Of a DNA stretch of 38,805 nucleotides, positions 16,673 through 24,994 are shown piece by piece. The notes below the pieces were generated by a model that was given only the letters and a program-made list of their open reading frames with translations, had not been told where the DNA came from and did not search any database. A program made the position numbers and the translations under genes. This stretch comes from Fimbriimonadia bacterium. Lineage in GTDB: Bacteria > Armatimonadota > Fimbriimonadia > Fimbriimonadales > JABRVX01. Position 1 is the stretch's first letter. Every line of letters starts with the position of its first letter. The stretch is from positions 1-38,805 of the forward strand of contig JABRVX010000016.1 of assembly GCA_039961735.1 (NCBI GenBank), in the 5' to 3' direction.

Positions 16673-18025
16673 TTAGACGACACCCATAAGCAGGCGCTCC
16701 GTTTGCCTCAGCCGCTCCACGGTTGCCTCCTTCTTGTCCCTCAGCTCGGCCAGCTCCACGATTGCCTCTCGCGCCTCGCTGTCGGACTGCTCGCGAACGA
16801 TCTCGAAGTCGGTGCGCAGCGCGTCCATATCCATCGCGCCCTCGGCGTAGAGACGGGCCGCCTCACGGTATGCCTCTCGGAAGGGCATACCTTCTCCCAG
16901 CAGGCGGTACGCCTGGTAGGTGACGTATATCTCGTCGGTCATCGCGGCGCGCAGGCGGTCCTCATCGGGCCGAATTCCCTCCACGAGCAGCACCGCGATT
17001 TCCATCATCGCTTCCGTCTCGCGCACTGCACGGAACAGCGGCTCTTTAGTGTATTGCAGGTCGCGGTGGTAGTTGGATGGCAGCTTGGCGGCGACCATCG
17101 CAAGCTCGGAGGCCGCGCCGCGCACGCGCGCGGCGCGGCCTCTTAGCAGCTCCGCCAGATCAGGATTGTGCTTCTGCGGCATGATGGAGGAACCGGTGGT
17201 CAGCTCGACGGGCAGCCGGAAGAAACCGAACTCCCGGGTTAGGAGCAGCGAGAGGTCGCACGCGAACTTCTCCAGTAGCGTGGCAATCTCGCAGGCCCAA
17301 GCAAGGAAACGGCCCTCGTGACGGCCGCGGCTGTTCTGGATGTCCACCACACTGCGCTGCGGGCGCGCAAAGCCGAGCAACCGCGCAGTCATCACTCGGT
17401 CCAGCGTCAGAGGTACGCCAAACCCTGCCGCCGAGCCCAGCGGACACTCGTCCAAAGAATCGAGTAGCCGAAAGCCCTGGCGCACCAGGTCCAAGCAACC
17501 CTCGACGAACGCATGGAGCCATAGCCCGAGCGAGGAGGGCATTGCAGGTTGAAGATGGGTGTAACCCGGCATCGGGATGGTGCCGAGTTCGTCACGGCGA
17601 GACAGAAAAGCGTCCGCCAATGCACACGAGCTGTCAATCCACTTCAGCGCGCGATCCCGCAGATACAGCCGCACGGCCAGCAGCACCTGATCGTTCCTGG
17701 AGCGACCGGTATGGATCTTCTTGCCCGCATCCCCTACCAGCCGCGTCAGCTCTCGCTCAATGGCGGTGTGGCAGTCCTCTTCCTCCGGCGCGATCTCGAA
17801 CTCGCCCTTTCGCCACTGCTCGATGATCGTAGCGAGCGCGTGGACGAGCCTATCCGCCTCGTCCTCGGTCAGCACGCCGATGGATGCCAGCATTCGGGCG
17901 TGTGCAGCGGACCCGAGACAGTCGAACGGCACCAGCTCTAGATCGAGAACGGGGTCGTCACCCACGGTCAGGCGGCGCATCCGCTCGTCCACTTTCTCGC
18001 CCTTGTCCCACAGCGGTTTCGGCAT
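16673..18025 (-). CDS. argH: Argininosuccinate lyase
   Basis: A 450-residue argininosuccinate lyase, which splits argininosuccinate into arginine and fumarate. Family motifs are TGRSRNDQ (106-113), YTHLQPA (with H157) and the signature GSSIMPQKHNP (278-288) with catalytic Ser280. The N-terminus (LWDKGEKVDERMRRLTVGDD) looks like the Bacteroidetes form rather than the usual LWGGRF type. The ATG at 18025 is 8 nt after the argG stop, with GAGGAG overlapping that stop. A perfect 15-bp hairpin lies within the coding sequence at 17109-17142, encoding about residues 295-306. Confidence 0.95.
   Translation of the reverse strand: MPKPLWDKGEKVDERMRRLTVGDDPVLDLELVPFDCLGSAAHARMLASIGVLTEDEADRLVHALATIIEQWRKGEFEIAPEEEDCHTAIERELTRLVGDAGKKIHTGRSRNDQVLLAVRLYLRDRALKWIDSSCALADAFLSRRDELGTIPMPGYTHLQPAMPSSLGLWLHAFVEGCLDLVRQGFRLLDSLDECPLGSAAGFGVPLTLDRVMTARLLGFARPQRSVVDIQNSRGRHEGRFLAWACEIATLLEKFACDLSLLLTREFGFFRLPVELTTGSSIMPQKHNPDLAELLRGRAARVRGAASELAMVAAKLPSNYHRDLQYTKEPLFRAVRETEAMMEIAVLLVEGIRPDEDRLRAAMTDEIYVTYQAYRLLGEGMPFREAYREAARLYAEGAMDMDALRTDFEIVREQSDSEAREAIVELAELRDKKEATVERLRQTERLLMGVV
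17109..17142. repeat. All-GC 15-bp hairpin inside argH
   Basis: Arms 17109-17123 (GAGGCCGCGCCGCGC) and 17128-17142 are perfectly complementary around an ACGC loop. It falls within the conserved ArgH helix encoding RGRAARVRGAAS. It may be a by-product of Arg/Ala/Gly codons or an mRNA structure between argH and its downstream neighbour. Confidence 0.6.
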
Positions 18026-18033
18026 TCGCTCCT

Positions 18034-19257
18034 CTACTTCGCGTGCTCCAGGATCACGTTGTGCGCCTTGAGCCGGATGGCATTGATGCGGATGAACCCC
18101 TGCGCGTCCTTCTGGTCGTATCCGCCTTCGATGTCCATGCTGGAAAGGTCCTTGTCATACAGCGAGCTTTCCGACTCGCGCCCCACGACGGTCACGTTGC
18201 CCTTGTACAGCTCCAGGTACACCGTGCCCGTGATCACCTCCTGGCTCTTGTCGAACGCTTGTCGCAGAAAGTCCATCTCCGGCGAAAACCAGTAGCCGTA
18301 ATAGATCAGCTCGGCAAAGCGCGGCATCAGACTTTCTTTGAGCCTGTGCACTTCGCGGTCCATGGCGATGCCCTCCAGGTCGGCGTGCGCGGTCCACAAG
18401 ATGGTGCCGCCCGGCGTCTCGTACACGCCCCGGCTCTTGATGCCCACGTAGCGGTTCTCCACGATGTCAACACGTCCGATTCCGTTCGCGCCACCGAGCT
18501 CGTTGAGGTAGAGGAACAGCGAAAGCGGGTCGGTCTCCACGCGCCCGTCGTCTCGGTTCTCCACCTTGGTCGGCAGCCCGTCCTTGAAGCTGATGGCGAT
18601 GCGGGTCGTGCGGTCGGGTGCTTCTTGTGGCGAGACGGTCATTCGAAACATATCGGCGGGCGGCGCCGCGGCGGGGTCCTCTAGGATGCCCGCCTCGTAG
18701 CTGACGTGCATCAGGTTGGCATCCATGCTATAGGGCTTTTGGTGGGTGACGGGCACTTCGATGCCGTGCTCCTTGGCGTAGTCGATAAGGTCCGTGCGAC
18801 CCTGAAACTGCGCCAGAAACTCGGGGGTCTTCCAGGGGGCAATCACCTGAATGGTGGGCTCCAGGGCATAGAAGGTGAGTTCGAAGCGCACTTGGTCGTT
18901 GCCTTTGCCGGTGGCCCCGTGCGCGACGTAGCGTGCGCCCTCGCGGCGGGCGATTTCCACATGCCTCTTCGCGATCAGAGGCCGCGCAAGGGCCGTGCCG
19001 AGCAGATATCGGCCTTCGTAGATGGCCGAGCCCTTGAGCGCGGTGAAAATGTAATCGGTCACGAACTCGCGCCGCAAGTCCTCCACGTACACCTTGGAGG
19101 CGCCGACCTTCAGCGCGTTGGCGCGGACCGCCTCGAGGTCTTCCTTCTGCCCCACGTCCGCTACGTAGGCGATCACGTCGAAACCCCGCTCCAAGAGCCA
19201 CTGCAGAATGACCGAGGTGTCCAGACCCCCGCTGTAGGCGAGCACGACCTTTTCCAT
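18034..19257 (-). CDS. argG: Argininosuccinate synthase
   Basis: A 407-residue argininosuccinate synthase, which joins citrulline and aspartate using ATP. The PP-loop ATP site is YSGGLDTS (8-15). Further family motifs include [37 protein letters not shown] and [12 protein letters not shown]. Length is normal for the family. The ATG at 19257 follows GGAGGAGAGG. It is first in the minus-strand argG-argH-M20 unit and divergent from argR; the 116 nt between them hold overlapping promoters and ArgR-like sites. It needs free citrulline, so a deacylase must act upstream of it if the transcarbamylase makes N-acylcitrulline. Confidence 0.96.
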   Translation of the reverse strand: MEKVVLAYSGGLDTSVILQWLLERGFDVIAYVADVGQKEDLEAVRANALKVGASKVYVEDLRREFVTDYIFTALKGSAIYEGRYLLGTALARPLIAKRHVEIARREGARYVAHGATGKGNDQVRFELTFYALEPTIQVIAPWKTPEFLAQFQGRTDLIDYAKEHGIEVPVTHQKPYSMDANLMHVSYEAGILEDPAAAPPADMFRMTVSPQEAPDRTTRIAISFKDGLPTKVENRDDGRVETDPLSLFLYLNELGGANGIGRVDIVENRYVGIKSRGVYETPGGTILWTAHADLEGIAMDREVHRLKESLMPRFAELIYYGYWFSPEMDFLRQAFDKSQEVITGTVYLELYKGNVTVVGRESESSLYDKDLSSMDIEGGYDQKDAQGFIRINAIRLKAHNVILEHAK

Positions 19258-19290
19258 CTATCCTCTCCTCCGCCGCGTCAAAGACTTGAT

Positions 19291-19298
19291 TTGCATAA
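19291..19298. promoter_or_regulatory. Distal ArgR half-site candidate (TTGCATAA)
   Basis: TTGCATAA is the exact reverse complement of TTATGCAA at 19361-19368, on the other side of the divergent promoters. The copies start 70 nt apart, compatible with looping by an ArgR hexamer. ArgR sites in other bacteria are AT-rich, with imperfect TGnAT/ATnCA half-sites, so this is a plausible operator, unproven. Confidence 0.4.
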
Positions 19299-19313
19299 AG
19301 TCCCAATTGCGGC

Positions 19314-19343
19314 TTGACTTTTTGGCTGAGATCGCAGTATTAT
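19314..19343 (+). promoter_or_regulatory. argR operon promoter
   Basis: TTGACT at 19314-19319 and TATTAT at 19338-19343 are separated by 18 nt. Transcription would start near 19350, about 24 nt before the argR ATG. The longer argR frame beginning at TTG 19314 would start inside this -35 and is rejected. Confidence 0.7.
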
Positions 19344-19372
19344 GCTCATACTCTAGCCGATTATGCAATAAG
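19338..19372. promoter_or_regulatory. Tandem ArgR operator candidate
   Basis: TTATGC at 19340-19345 recurs at 19361-19366, exactly 21 nt apart, which is the centre-to-centre spacing of paired ARG boxes in known systems. Each lies in a short palindrome: TATGCTCATA (19341-19350) and TTATGCAATAA (19361-19371). Together they cover the argR -10 to start codon and the argG -10 and -35, so ArgR binding here would repress both operons. Confidence 0.5.
19339..19368 (-). promoter_or_regulatory. argG operon promoter candidate, overlapping the argR promoter
   Basis: On the minus strand, TTGCAT (19368-19363) and CATAAT (19344-19339) are separated by 18 nt. The -10 shares bases with the argR -10, so the two polymerases would compete. 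The -35 is weak. Confidence 0.4.
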
Positions 19373-19373
19373 A

Positions 19374-19811
19374 ATGTTCCGAACACGAGACGAAAGAACT
19401 AAGAGGCAGCAGGCCCTTCTGCGCCTTCTGCCTCGCAAAGCCTTCTCGCGGCAGTCGGAGGTCGCCGATGCGATGCGGCGCCTCGGTTTCTCGGTGACCC
19501 AGTCCAGCATTAGCCGCGACCTGCGCGAGTTGGGGGTCGTCAAGGTCGGTGGGCGCTACGTGAGCCTGCATCGTTCGGAGGCTCGTGACCCTTCGCCGCC
19601 CGCCCTGATCCGCTCCGTGGAGCCCGCAGGACCCAACCTGATCGTGGTCAAGACTCCCATCGGCGCGGCGAACATCGTGGGAGTGGACATTGACAACCGC
19701 GGCTTGGATGGGCTCGTCGGCTCGGTGGCGGGCGACGACACGGTGTTTCTCGCCGTGCGAAACAAGAAAGCGCAGGACCGCGTGCTCGGCGAGCTGCGGA
19801 GGCTGATGTAG
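19374..19811 (+). CDS. argR: Arginine repressor
   Basis: A 145-residue ArgR. The N-terminal winged helix-turn-helix has QSEVADAMRRLGFSVTQSS and the recognition segment SSISRDLRELG. The C-terminal hexamerisation and arginine-binding domain has GANIVGVDIDNRGLDGLVGS and AGDDTVFL, whose acidic pair matches the arginine-binding DD of known ArgR. The ATG at 19374 lies about 24 nt after the predicted transcription start. It heads the six-gene plus-strand arginine operon and faces argG, so it is well placed to control both arms and itself. Confidence 0.94.
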   Translation: MFRTRDERTKRQQALLRLLPRKAFSRQSEVADAMRRLGFSVTQSSISRDLRELGVVKVGGRYVSLHRSEARDPSPPALIRSVEPAGPNLIVVKTPIGAANIVGVDIDNRGLDGLVGSVAGDDTVFLAVRNKKAQDRVLGELRRLM

Positions 19812-19812
19812 C

Positions 19813-20868
19813 GTGATCCGCCTTATCGCCGACAAGATCGCCGCTGCCACCAAGAACGTGCCCTTGCGCAACGAGGTGCGGTGTCGCAAAGACATCGTGG
19901 CCACCGAAGGCTATCTCGTCGCCGGACGCATTCATGGCGAGAAGGCCGTGTACAACACGCTCGAGAACACCCAAGGACGCATGGTGCCTCTGCACGACGG
20001 TGACATCGTGGTAGGGGTATTAGGTCACCGCAAGGCCCTGCAGGGATACAGCGGCGAAGTGCCCCAATCCATCCGTGCGGGAGACCAATTGCACGTGCTC
20101 AACCTCGGCGGCGTGATCGGCAAGTGCACCTCGGTCAACCCCGACGTGGGCGAGCCATTCGTCTTCGAGGTGCTCGGCACAGTGTTAGTATTCCCGGAGT
20201 TCGGTAGTCGCACCGGCGTTCCTGCGCACGTAGGGATGAACGCGATACGTGGAAACGGCTCGCTAGGTGACTGCCCGGTGGTATTCGTAGTAGGCACTTC
20301 GATGAACAGCGGCAAGACGCTGGCATCTTGCCATATCATACGCACGCTGGCGACTGCGGGCATTAAGGTGGGGGCGTGCAAGCTGACGGGTGTCTCGCTC
20401 CTGCGTGATACCTTGCACATGAGCGACTACGGGGCTGCCTGGGCGGTCTCGTTCATGGATGCCGGCATCGTAACCACCGACCCCGATACGGCGGTGAGCA
20501 CGGCACGAACCCTCATCTCCCACCTGGCTCACGAGGGCGCAGACGTGATCGTCGCCGAGCTGGGTGATGGACTGTTGGGACAATACGGCGTGAGGGACAT
20601 CCTCGCCGACCCCGAGATCGCGCGAAGATGTAACACTCTGATCCTGTGTGCCAACGATCCGGTGGGAGCGTGGGGTGGTATGCGGCTGTTATGCGATGAA
20701 CTCGGGCTGACACCACATGCCGTCAGCGGTCCTACTACGGACAACGCCGTCGGGACCTCGTATATCGAGCAATCGCTAGGTGTGAGGGCGATCAACGCGC
20801 GGTCGAGCGGACGAGTGCTCGGAGCGCACGTGCTGGAACGTGTGCGAGCGATCGGTGGTAAGTCGTGA
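19813..20868 (+). CDS. P-loop protein of the arginine locus (dethiobiotin-synthetase-like domain), candidate missing N-acyltransferase
   Basis: A 351-residue protein I cannot name. Residues 1 to about 150 form a beta-rich domain I do not recognise (GHRKALQGYSGEVP, LNLGGVIGKCTSVNPDVGEP). Residues about 155-350 form a P-loop domain: Walker A GTSMNSGKT (161-169), KLTGVSLLRD (190-199), VIVAELGDGLLGQYG (245-259) and LILCANDPVGAWGGM (276-290). This resembles dethiobiotin synthetase and, more loosely, DUF1611. It lies 1 nt after argR and overlaps argC by GTGA, so it is tightly coupled to arginine genes. The locus lacks argA and argJ. I infer it may make N-acylglutamate. DgcN, a DUF1611 protein that I recall N-acetylates D-glutamate, is a distant precedent. 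Start is GTG 19813 with GGAGG 10 nt upstream. Confidence 0.8.
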   Translation: MIRLIADKIAAATKNVPLRNEVRCRKDIVATEGYLVAGRIHGEKAVYNTLENTQGRMVPLHDGDIVVGVLGHRKALQGYSGEVPQSIRAGDQLHVLNLGGVIGKCTSVNPDVGEPFVFEVLGTVLVFPEFGSRTGVPAHVGMNAIRGNGSLGDCPVVFVVGTSMNSGKTLASCHIIRTLATAGIKVGACKLTGVSLLRDTLHMSDYGAAWAVSFMDAGIVTTDPDTAVSTARTLISHLAHEGADVIVAELGDGLLGQYGVRDILADPEIARRCNTLILCANDPVGAWGGMRLLCDELGLTPHAVSGPTTDNAVGTSYIEQSLGVRAINARSSGRVLGAHVLERVRAIGGKS

Positions 20869-21911
20869 AGCGAGTGGGAGTGGCGATACTCGGAGGAACG
20901 GGGTACGGGGCGGGCGAGACGTTGCGCCTGCTCACTCATCACCCGGACGCCGAGGTGGTTTGTGTGGTGTCGTCGGGGTCGGCTGGCCGCACGATCTCCG
21001 AGGCTCATCCTCACCTACGAGGTTTCTACGGCGGTGCATTCGCCGAGGCCGTGGATTGGGATGTACTCTGTACCTACTCGCATCGTGTGCTGGTCTCGGC
21101 GCAGCCGAACGGCGTGAGTGGCAAGCAGCTCGCAGAGTTGGCTCCGGTGTGTCGCGACCGAGGTGTTAGGATCATAGATCTCTCCGGCGACCTCCGATTG
21201 GCTGACCCCGGGGCGCATCGGCTTTACTATCCCGAATCTTCCCGGGACGAGACGCTGCGGCAGCAGGTGGTGTATGGGCTTCCCGAGCTGGCCGGGGATG
21301 AGGTGCGTGGTGCCTGGATCATTGCAAACCCCGGGTGTCTGGCTACCGCGTGCATCTTGGCGGCCGCCCCCTTCGTTTCAGATGTAAGCGGCAGGATCGT
21401 GTTCGATGCGAAGACGGGTTCTTCCGGTGCTGGGAGATCCCCTCGGGAGACCACCCATCATCCCGTCAGACACTCGAACTTTTTCGCCTACAAGCCACTC
21501 ACACACCAGCACGAGCCGGAGATCGCACAGACTCTCGGCAAACTCGCAGACTCGGCCCCCGAGTGCGTGTTCGTGCCGCAAAGTATGGCCGTAAGCCGCG
21601 GCATCTACGTGACAGCGCATCTGACCCTACGTGATGCGATGACGTCTGCTTCGACACTGGCACGCGTGAGAGAGTTCTATGCCGACGCGCCGTTCGTCCG
21701 CGTGCTGGATGATCCGCCGGAGCTGCAGAATGTGGTAGGTAGCAACTTCTGCGACATCGGGGTTGCCGCACGCGATCACGACGTGGTGGTGATGGCGGCA
21801 CTGGATAACCTGATCAAGGGTATGTGCGGGACGGCGATCCAGAACCTGAACCTGATGTGCGGACTGCCTGAAACGACGGGCCTGTGGCACCCGGGATGGA
21901 GGCCCGTCTGA
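20865..21911 (+). CDS. argC: N-acyl-gamma-glutamyl-phosphate reductase
   Basis: A 348-residue ArgC. It reduces N-acylglutamyl phosphate to the semialdehyde with NADPH. The dinucleotide site is ILGGTGYGAGE (8-18), the catalytic cysteine is C158 in ANPGC, and KTGSSGAGRSP and HQHEPEI are typical of the family. It cannot tell acetyl from succinyl substrate. Start is GTG 20865, overlapping the stop of the P-loop gene as GTGA; argD begins 1 nt after its stop. Cotranscription and coupled translation with both neighbours are very likely. Confidence 0.95.
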   Translation: MKRVGVAILGGTGYGAGETLRLLTHHPDAEVVCVVSSGSAGRTISEAHPHLRGFYGGAFAEAVDWDVLCTYSHRVLVSAQPNGVSGKQLAELAPVCRDRGVRIIDLSGDLRLADPGAHRLYYPESSRDETLRQQVVYGLPELAGDEVRGAWIIANPGCLATACILAAAPFVSDVSGRIVFDAKTGSSGAGRSPRETTHHPVRHSNFFAYKPLTHQHEPEIAQTLGKLADSAPECVFVPQSMAVSRGIYVTAHLTLRDAMTSASTLARVREFYADAPFVRVLDDPPELQNVVGSNFCDIGVAARDHDVVVMAALDNLIKGMCGTAIQNLNLMCGLPETTGLWHPGWRPV

Positions 21912-21912
21912 C

Positions 21913-23043
21913 ATGAGCGCACTGGTAGACACCTACGAGACGCTACCATTCACCGTGATCCACGGTGACGGGATGTATGTGTACGACACCGACGGCCGGG
22001 AGTATCTGGACCTTTACGGCGGACACGCGGTCGCGCTGCTGGGCCACTCGCCACCCTCGGTCGCACAGGCCATCGCGGAGCAAGCAAAGTCGCTGCTCTT
22101 CTACTCCAACGTCGCTCCGCTGGACGTCCGCGATCGTGCCGCGCGTATGCTCACCGGCTTCGCAGGGGCACCATACGACAAGGTGTTCTTCTGCAACTCC
22201 GGCGCAGAAGCGAACGAGAACGCGCTGCGGCTCGCTGTCGAGAAGCTCGGGCGATCGAAGATTGCAGCCCTGCGAGGTGCATTCCACGGGCGCACGCTAC
22301 TGGCGGCGGCAGCCACCGATCAGGCGAAGCGCGCCGAATCGCTGAACCCTTGGTCTGGCCCTGTGTTACGACTCGTACCCAACTGCACCGAGGAGATCCG
22401 TCAGATCGACACCGACACAGCCGCTGTCATCGTCGAGCCAATCCTCAGCATGGCAGGAGTGATCACCCTCGATCACACCTACCTAGAGGCGTTGGTAGTG
22501 AGGTGCCGAGAGGTGGGCGCATGGCTCATCTTCGACGAAGTTCAGACGGGAATGGGCAGAACCGGCGTGCCATTCGTCGCGGGTTCGCGCGGCGTGTTCC
22601 CGCAGATGGTGACGCTCGCAAAGGGGATCGCAGCAGGCGTGCCGATGGGTGCGCTGCTGATGACGGGCGAAGTGGCTGAGCAGGTGAAGATGGGTGATAT
22701 GGGCTCGACGTTCGGGGGCGGCCCGCTGGCATGTGCAGCGATGTGTGCAACCGTCGAGACGCTGGAGGCCCAGGATCTGGCAACGAACGCCGCAAGGATC
22801 GAGAGCTGGGTGAAGCGGCACTGTCACGTAAAGGGAGTGGAAGCGGTGCTCGGCAGGGGAGCGCTGTTGGGGCTGCGGCTGTCACTACCAGCGAAAGAAG
22901 TACACGATGCGCTGATGGAGCGCGGCATCATCACGGGCAAGAGCCGCGATCCGCACGTGCTGCGTTTACTGCCGCCACTGATCACACGAGAGCAACATGT
23001 TATCGCATTGGCGAAGGCCCTCGGGGAGGTACTACACGCATGA
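21913..23043 (+). CDS. argD: N-acylornithine aminotransferase
   Basis: A 376-residue class III PLP aminotransferase that makes N-acylornithine from the semialdehyde using glutamate. The cofactor-binding region has CNSGAEANENALRLA, FHGRTL, IFDEVQTGMGRTG (207-218) and the PLP lysine K237 in TLAKGIAAG. These are the ArgD/AstC motifs. ATG 21913 is 1 nt past the argC stop, and its stop overlaps the argF' start as ATGA. The same enzyme type often also serves the lysine pathway, but no lysine genes are nearby. Confidence 0.94.
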   Translation: MSALVDTYETLPFTVIHGDGMYVYDTDGREYLDLYGGHAVALLGHSPPSVAQAIAEQAKSLLFYSNVAPLDVRDRAARMLTGFAGAPYDKVFFCNSGAEANENALRLAVEKLGRSKIAALRGAFHGRTLLAAAATDQAKRAESLNPWSGPVLRLVPNCTEEIRQIDTDTAAVIVEPILSMAGVITLDHTYLEALVVRCREVGAWLIFDEVQTGMGRTGVPFVAGSRGVFPQMVTLAKGIAAGVPMGALLMTGEVAEQVKMGDMGSTFGGGPLACAAMCATVETLEAQDLATNAARIESWVKRHCHVKGVEAVLGRGALLGLRLSLPAKEVHDALMERGIITGKSRDPHVLRLLPPLITREQHVIALAKALGEVLHA

Positions 23044-24017
23044 GACACTGGGTGACGATGTTGGATTGGGACGCCGGCGAGCTGAATGCCCTGGTAAGCC
23101 GGGCCGCCGAGCTGAAAGCGGGTGCCACCGCCGACGCGCTGCGCGACCGCATTCTCGGGATGCTGTTCTTCAACCCCTCTCTCCGCACGCGCGTCTCCAT
23201 GGAAGCGGCGATGATGCGCTTCGGAGGCCACGCGGTCACGCTGTCACCCGGAGCGGACTCCTGGCGCATCGAGTATGAGGATGGTGTCCGAATGGATGCC
23301 GATAGGGCCGAACACGTTCGGGAAGCCGCCCCGGTGCTCAGCCGATATTGTGATGTGTTAGGTGTACGCTCCTTTGCAGGCATGAAGGACTATTCCGACG
23401 ACCGACAGGACACGGTGATACGTAGCTTCGCACGATTCGCGACCGTTCCCGTCGTGAATCTGGAGTCTGCCATCGAACACCCGTGCCAAGCTCTCGGCGA
23501 TATGCTCACTATGAGAGAAAGACTGGGGTCCACGGAGGACAGGAGGTTCGTTCTTACCTGGGCGCCCCATGTGAATCCGCTACCACTCGCGGTGCCACAC
23601 TCTGCGGTGCTTGCGGCCTCGTTGGCCGGTATGCATGTCACCGTTGCTCACCCAGAGGGTTATGAGTTGGACGACGAGATCTCGAGCCGCGTAGGACCAG
23701 TGCAGATCACACACGACCAGTCGGAGGCACTCCGTGCGGCCGACATCGTGTACGTCAAGAGTTGGGGTGCGCGGGCGATGTACGGTGACATCGAGCGACA
23801 GCGCGACAGCTTCCAGCGGCATTCGGACTGGATGGTATCCCTACGGAAGCTGCCACCGAAGTCGCACTTGATGCACTGCCTGCCCGTGCGACGCAATCTG
23901 GTGATCGCGGACGACGCCCTGGATAGCGATCGGTCCATCGTAATCGAACAAGCGGAGAACCGCATGTGGGCGCAGGCAGCCATTCTGGAACACCTGCTCC
24001 AGCAGGGGGGAAACTGA
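23040..24017 (+). CDS. argF': N-acylornithine carbamoyltransferase (AOTCase/SOTCase type)
   Basis: A 325-residue transcarbamylase of the N-acetyl/N-succinylornithine branch, not ordinary ornithine transcarbamylase. Carbamoyl phosphate is bound by SLRTR (47-51) and HPCQ (147-150). The C-terminal HCLPVRRN (279-286) and EQAENRMWAQAAIL match the acylornithine enzymes of Xanthomonas and Bacteroides. W75 (DSWRIE) is kept. The residue that sets acetyl (Glu92, Xanthomonas) or succinyl (Pro90, Bacteroides) preference, in my recollection, is Ala90 here (DRAEHVREA). The product should be N-acylcitrulline, which needs a deacylase before ArgG. Its ATG overlaps the argD stop; argB starts 1 nt after its own stop. 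Confidence 0.9.
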   Translation: MRHWVTMLDWDAGELNALVSRAAELKAGATADALRDRILGMLFFNPSLRTRVSMEAAMMRFGGHAVTLSPGADSWRIEYEDGVRMDADRAEHVREAAPVLSRYCDVLGVRSFAGMKDYSDDRQDTVIRSFARFATVPVVNLESAIEHPCQALGDMLTMRERLGSTEDRRFVLTWAPHVNPLPLAVPHSAVLAASLAGMHVTVAHPEGYELDDEISSRVGPVQITHDQSEALRAADIVYVKSWGARAMYGDIERQRDSFQRHSDWMVSLRKLPPKSHLMHCLPVRRNLVIADDALDSDRSIVIEQAENRMWAQAAILEHLLQQGGN

Positions 24018-24018
24018 C

Positions 24019-24933
24019 ATGACGAGCGACATGGCTGCGCTGCGCGCAGCACTTCCCTACATACGCTCCTACAAGGACAAGTGCTTCGTAGTGAAACTCG
24101 CAGGCGAGCTGTGCAAAAGAGGAGCACAGCTCGACCATGTCGCCGAACAGCTAGGTGTGCTGCACCAAGTGGGCATCCGACTTGTAGTAGTCCATGGTGG
24201 CGGCAAGCAGGCGACAGAACTGGCGGATCGGTTGGGTGTGCAGAGCGAGTTCGTAAACGGCCGGCGCATCACATCCGAAGAGATGCTAGAAGTTGCCAAG
24301 ATGGCGTTCGCTGGCACCGTGAACACCGACATCATTGCGACCATGCGCAGGCAGAGTGTTCCGGCCGTGGGCCTCAGCGGGATCGACGCCGGGCTGGTGA
24401 AGGCCAAGCGCCGCCCACCCGTCAAGCTGAAGGATCCCGGCACGGGCGAGATCCGACAGGTTGATTTCGGCTTCGTGGGGGATTTGCAGAGCACTGACTG
24501 CTCCGTGCTACACGACCTCGTCGCTGCCGGCTACGTGCCGGTGGTGTGCTCGCTGGCTGCGGACGACAGCGGTCAGGCGCTCAACGTGAACGCTGACACG
24601 CTCGCCTCTCGGCTCGCGCAGGACCTCGGCGCCACGAAGTACATACTACTCAGCGCCGTGGATGGTGTGATGCATGATCCGAACGACCCCTCGACGCTGA
24701 TCCCCGAGATTGACATCGCGAGGGCGGAGAGCCTGATTGCCACGGGGGTCATTACGGGCGGCATGCTACCCAAAATCACCACGTGCATCGAGGCGCTTCA
24801 CGGCGGCGTACCACGTGTGCACATCGTAAACGGTCTGGCGCGTGAGGCTCTGTTGCGCGAGATCTTCACCAACGAGGGCTCCGGCACACTCATCCTCCCC
24901 GGCACCCCCGCGAAGCAGGAGTCGGAGTCGTAA
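24019..24933 (+). CDS. argB: N-acylglutamate kinase
   Basis: A 304-residue amino-acid kinase that phosphorylates N-acylglutamate. Visible motifs are VVKLAGE (24-30), VVVHGGGKQ, NGRRITSEEM, SLAADDSGQALNVNADTLA and LLSAVDGVM, followed by GGMLPKI. The N-terminus (LPYIRSYKDKCFVVKLAGE) resembles the kinase-like part of NAGS and NAGK proteins, but no GNAT acetyltransferase domain follows, so it cannot supply the first step. It is last in the argR operon. Whether arginine inhibits it cannot be told from sequence alone. Confidence 0.94.
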   Translation: MTSDMAALRAALPYIRSYKDKCFVVKLAGELCKRGAQLDHVAEQLGVLHQVGIRLVVVHGGGKQATELADRLGVQSEFVNGRRITSEEMLEVAKMAFAGTVNTDIIATMRRQSVPAVGLSGIDAGLVKAKRRPPVKLKDPGTGEIRQVDFGFVGDLQSTDCSVLHDLVAAGYVPVVCSLAADDSGQALNVNADTLASRLAQDLGATKYILLSAVDGVMHDPNDPSTLIPEIDIARAESLIATGVITGGMLPKITTCIEALHGGVPRVHIVNGLAREALLREIFTNEGSGTLILPGTPAKQESES

Positions 24934-24976
24934 CCGACCAACAGGGTCCTCTGGCCCAGTGGCTAGCCTGCTACCT

Positions 24977-24994
24977 GTCATCCCGAAGGAGCGG
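24977..24994. repeat. Short interspersed-repeat remnant
   Basis: GTCATCCCGAAGGAGCGG resembles the GTCATCCCGAAGGAGCG family of scattered repeats seen in many bacterial genomes. It is a single copy here, in the 198 nt gap between argB and the 5'-nucleotidase. Confidence 0.3.
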
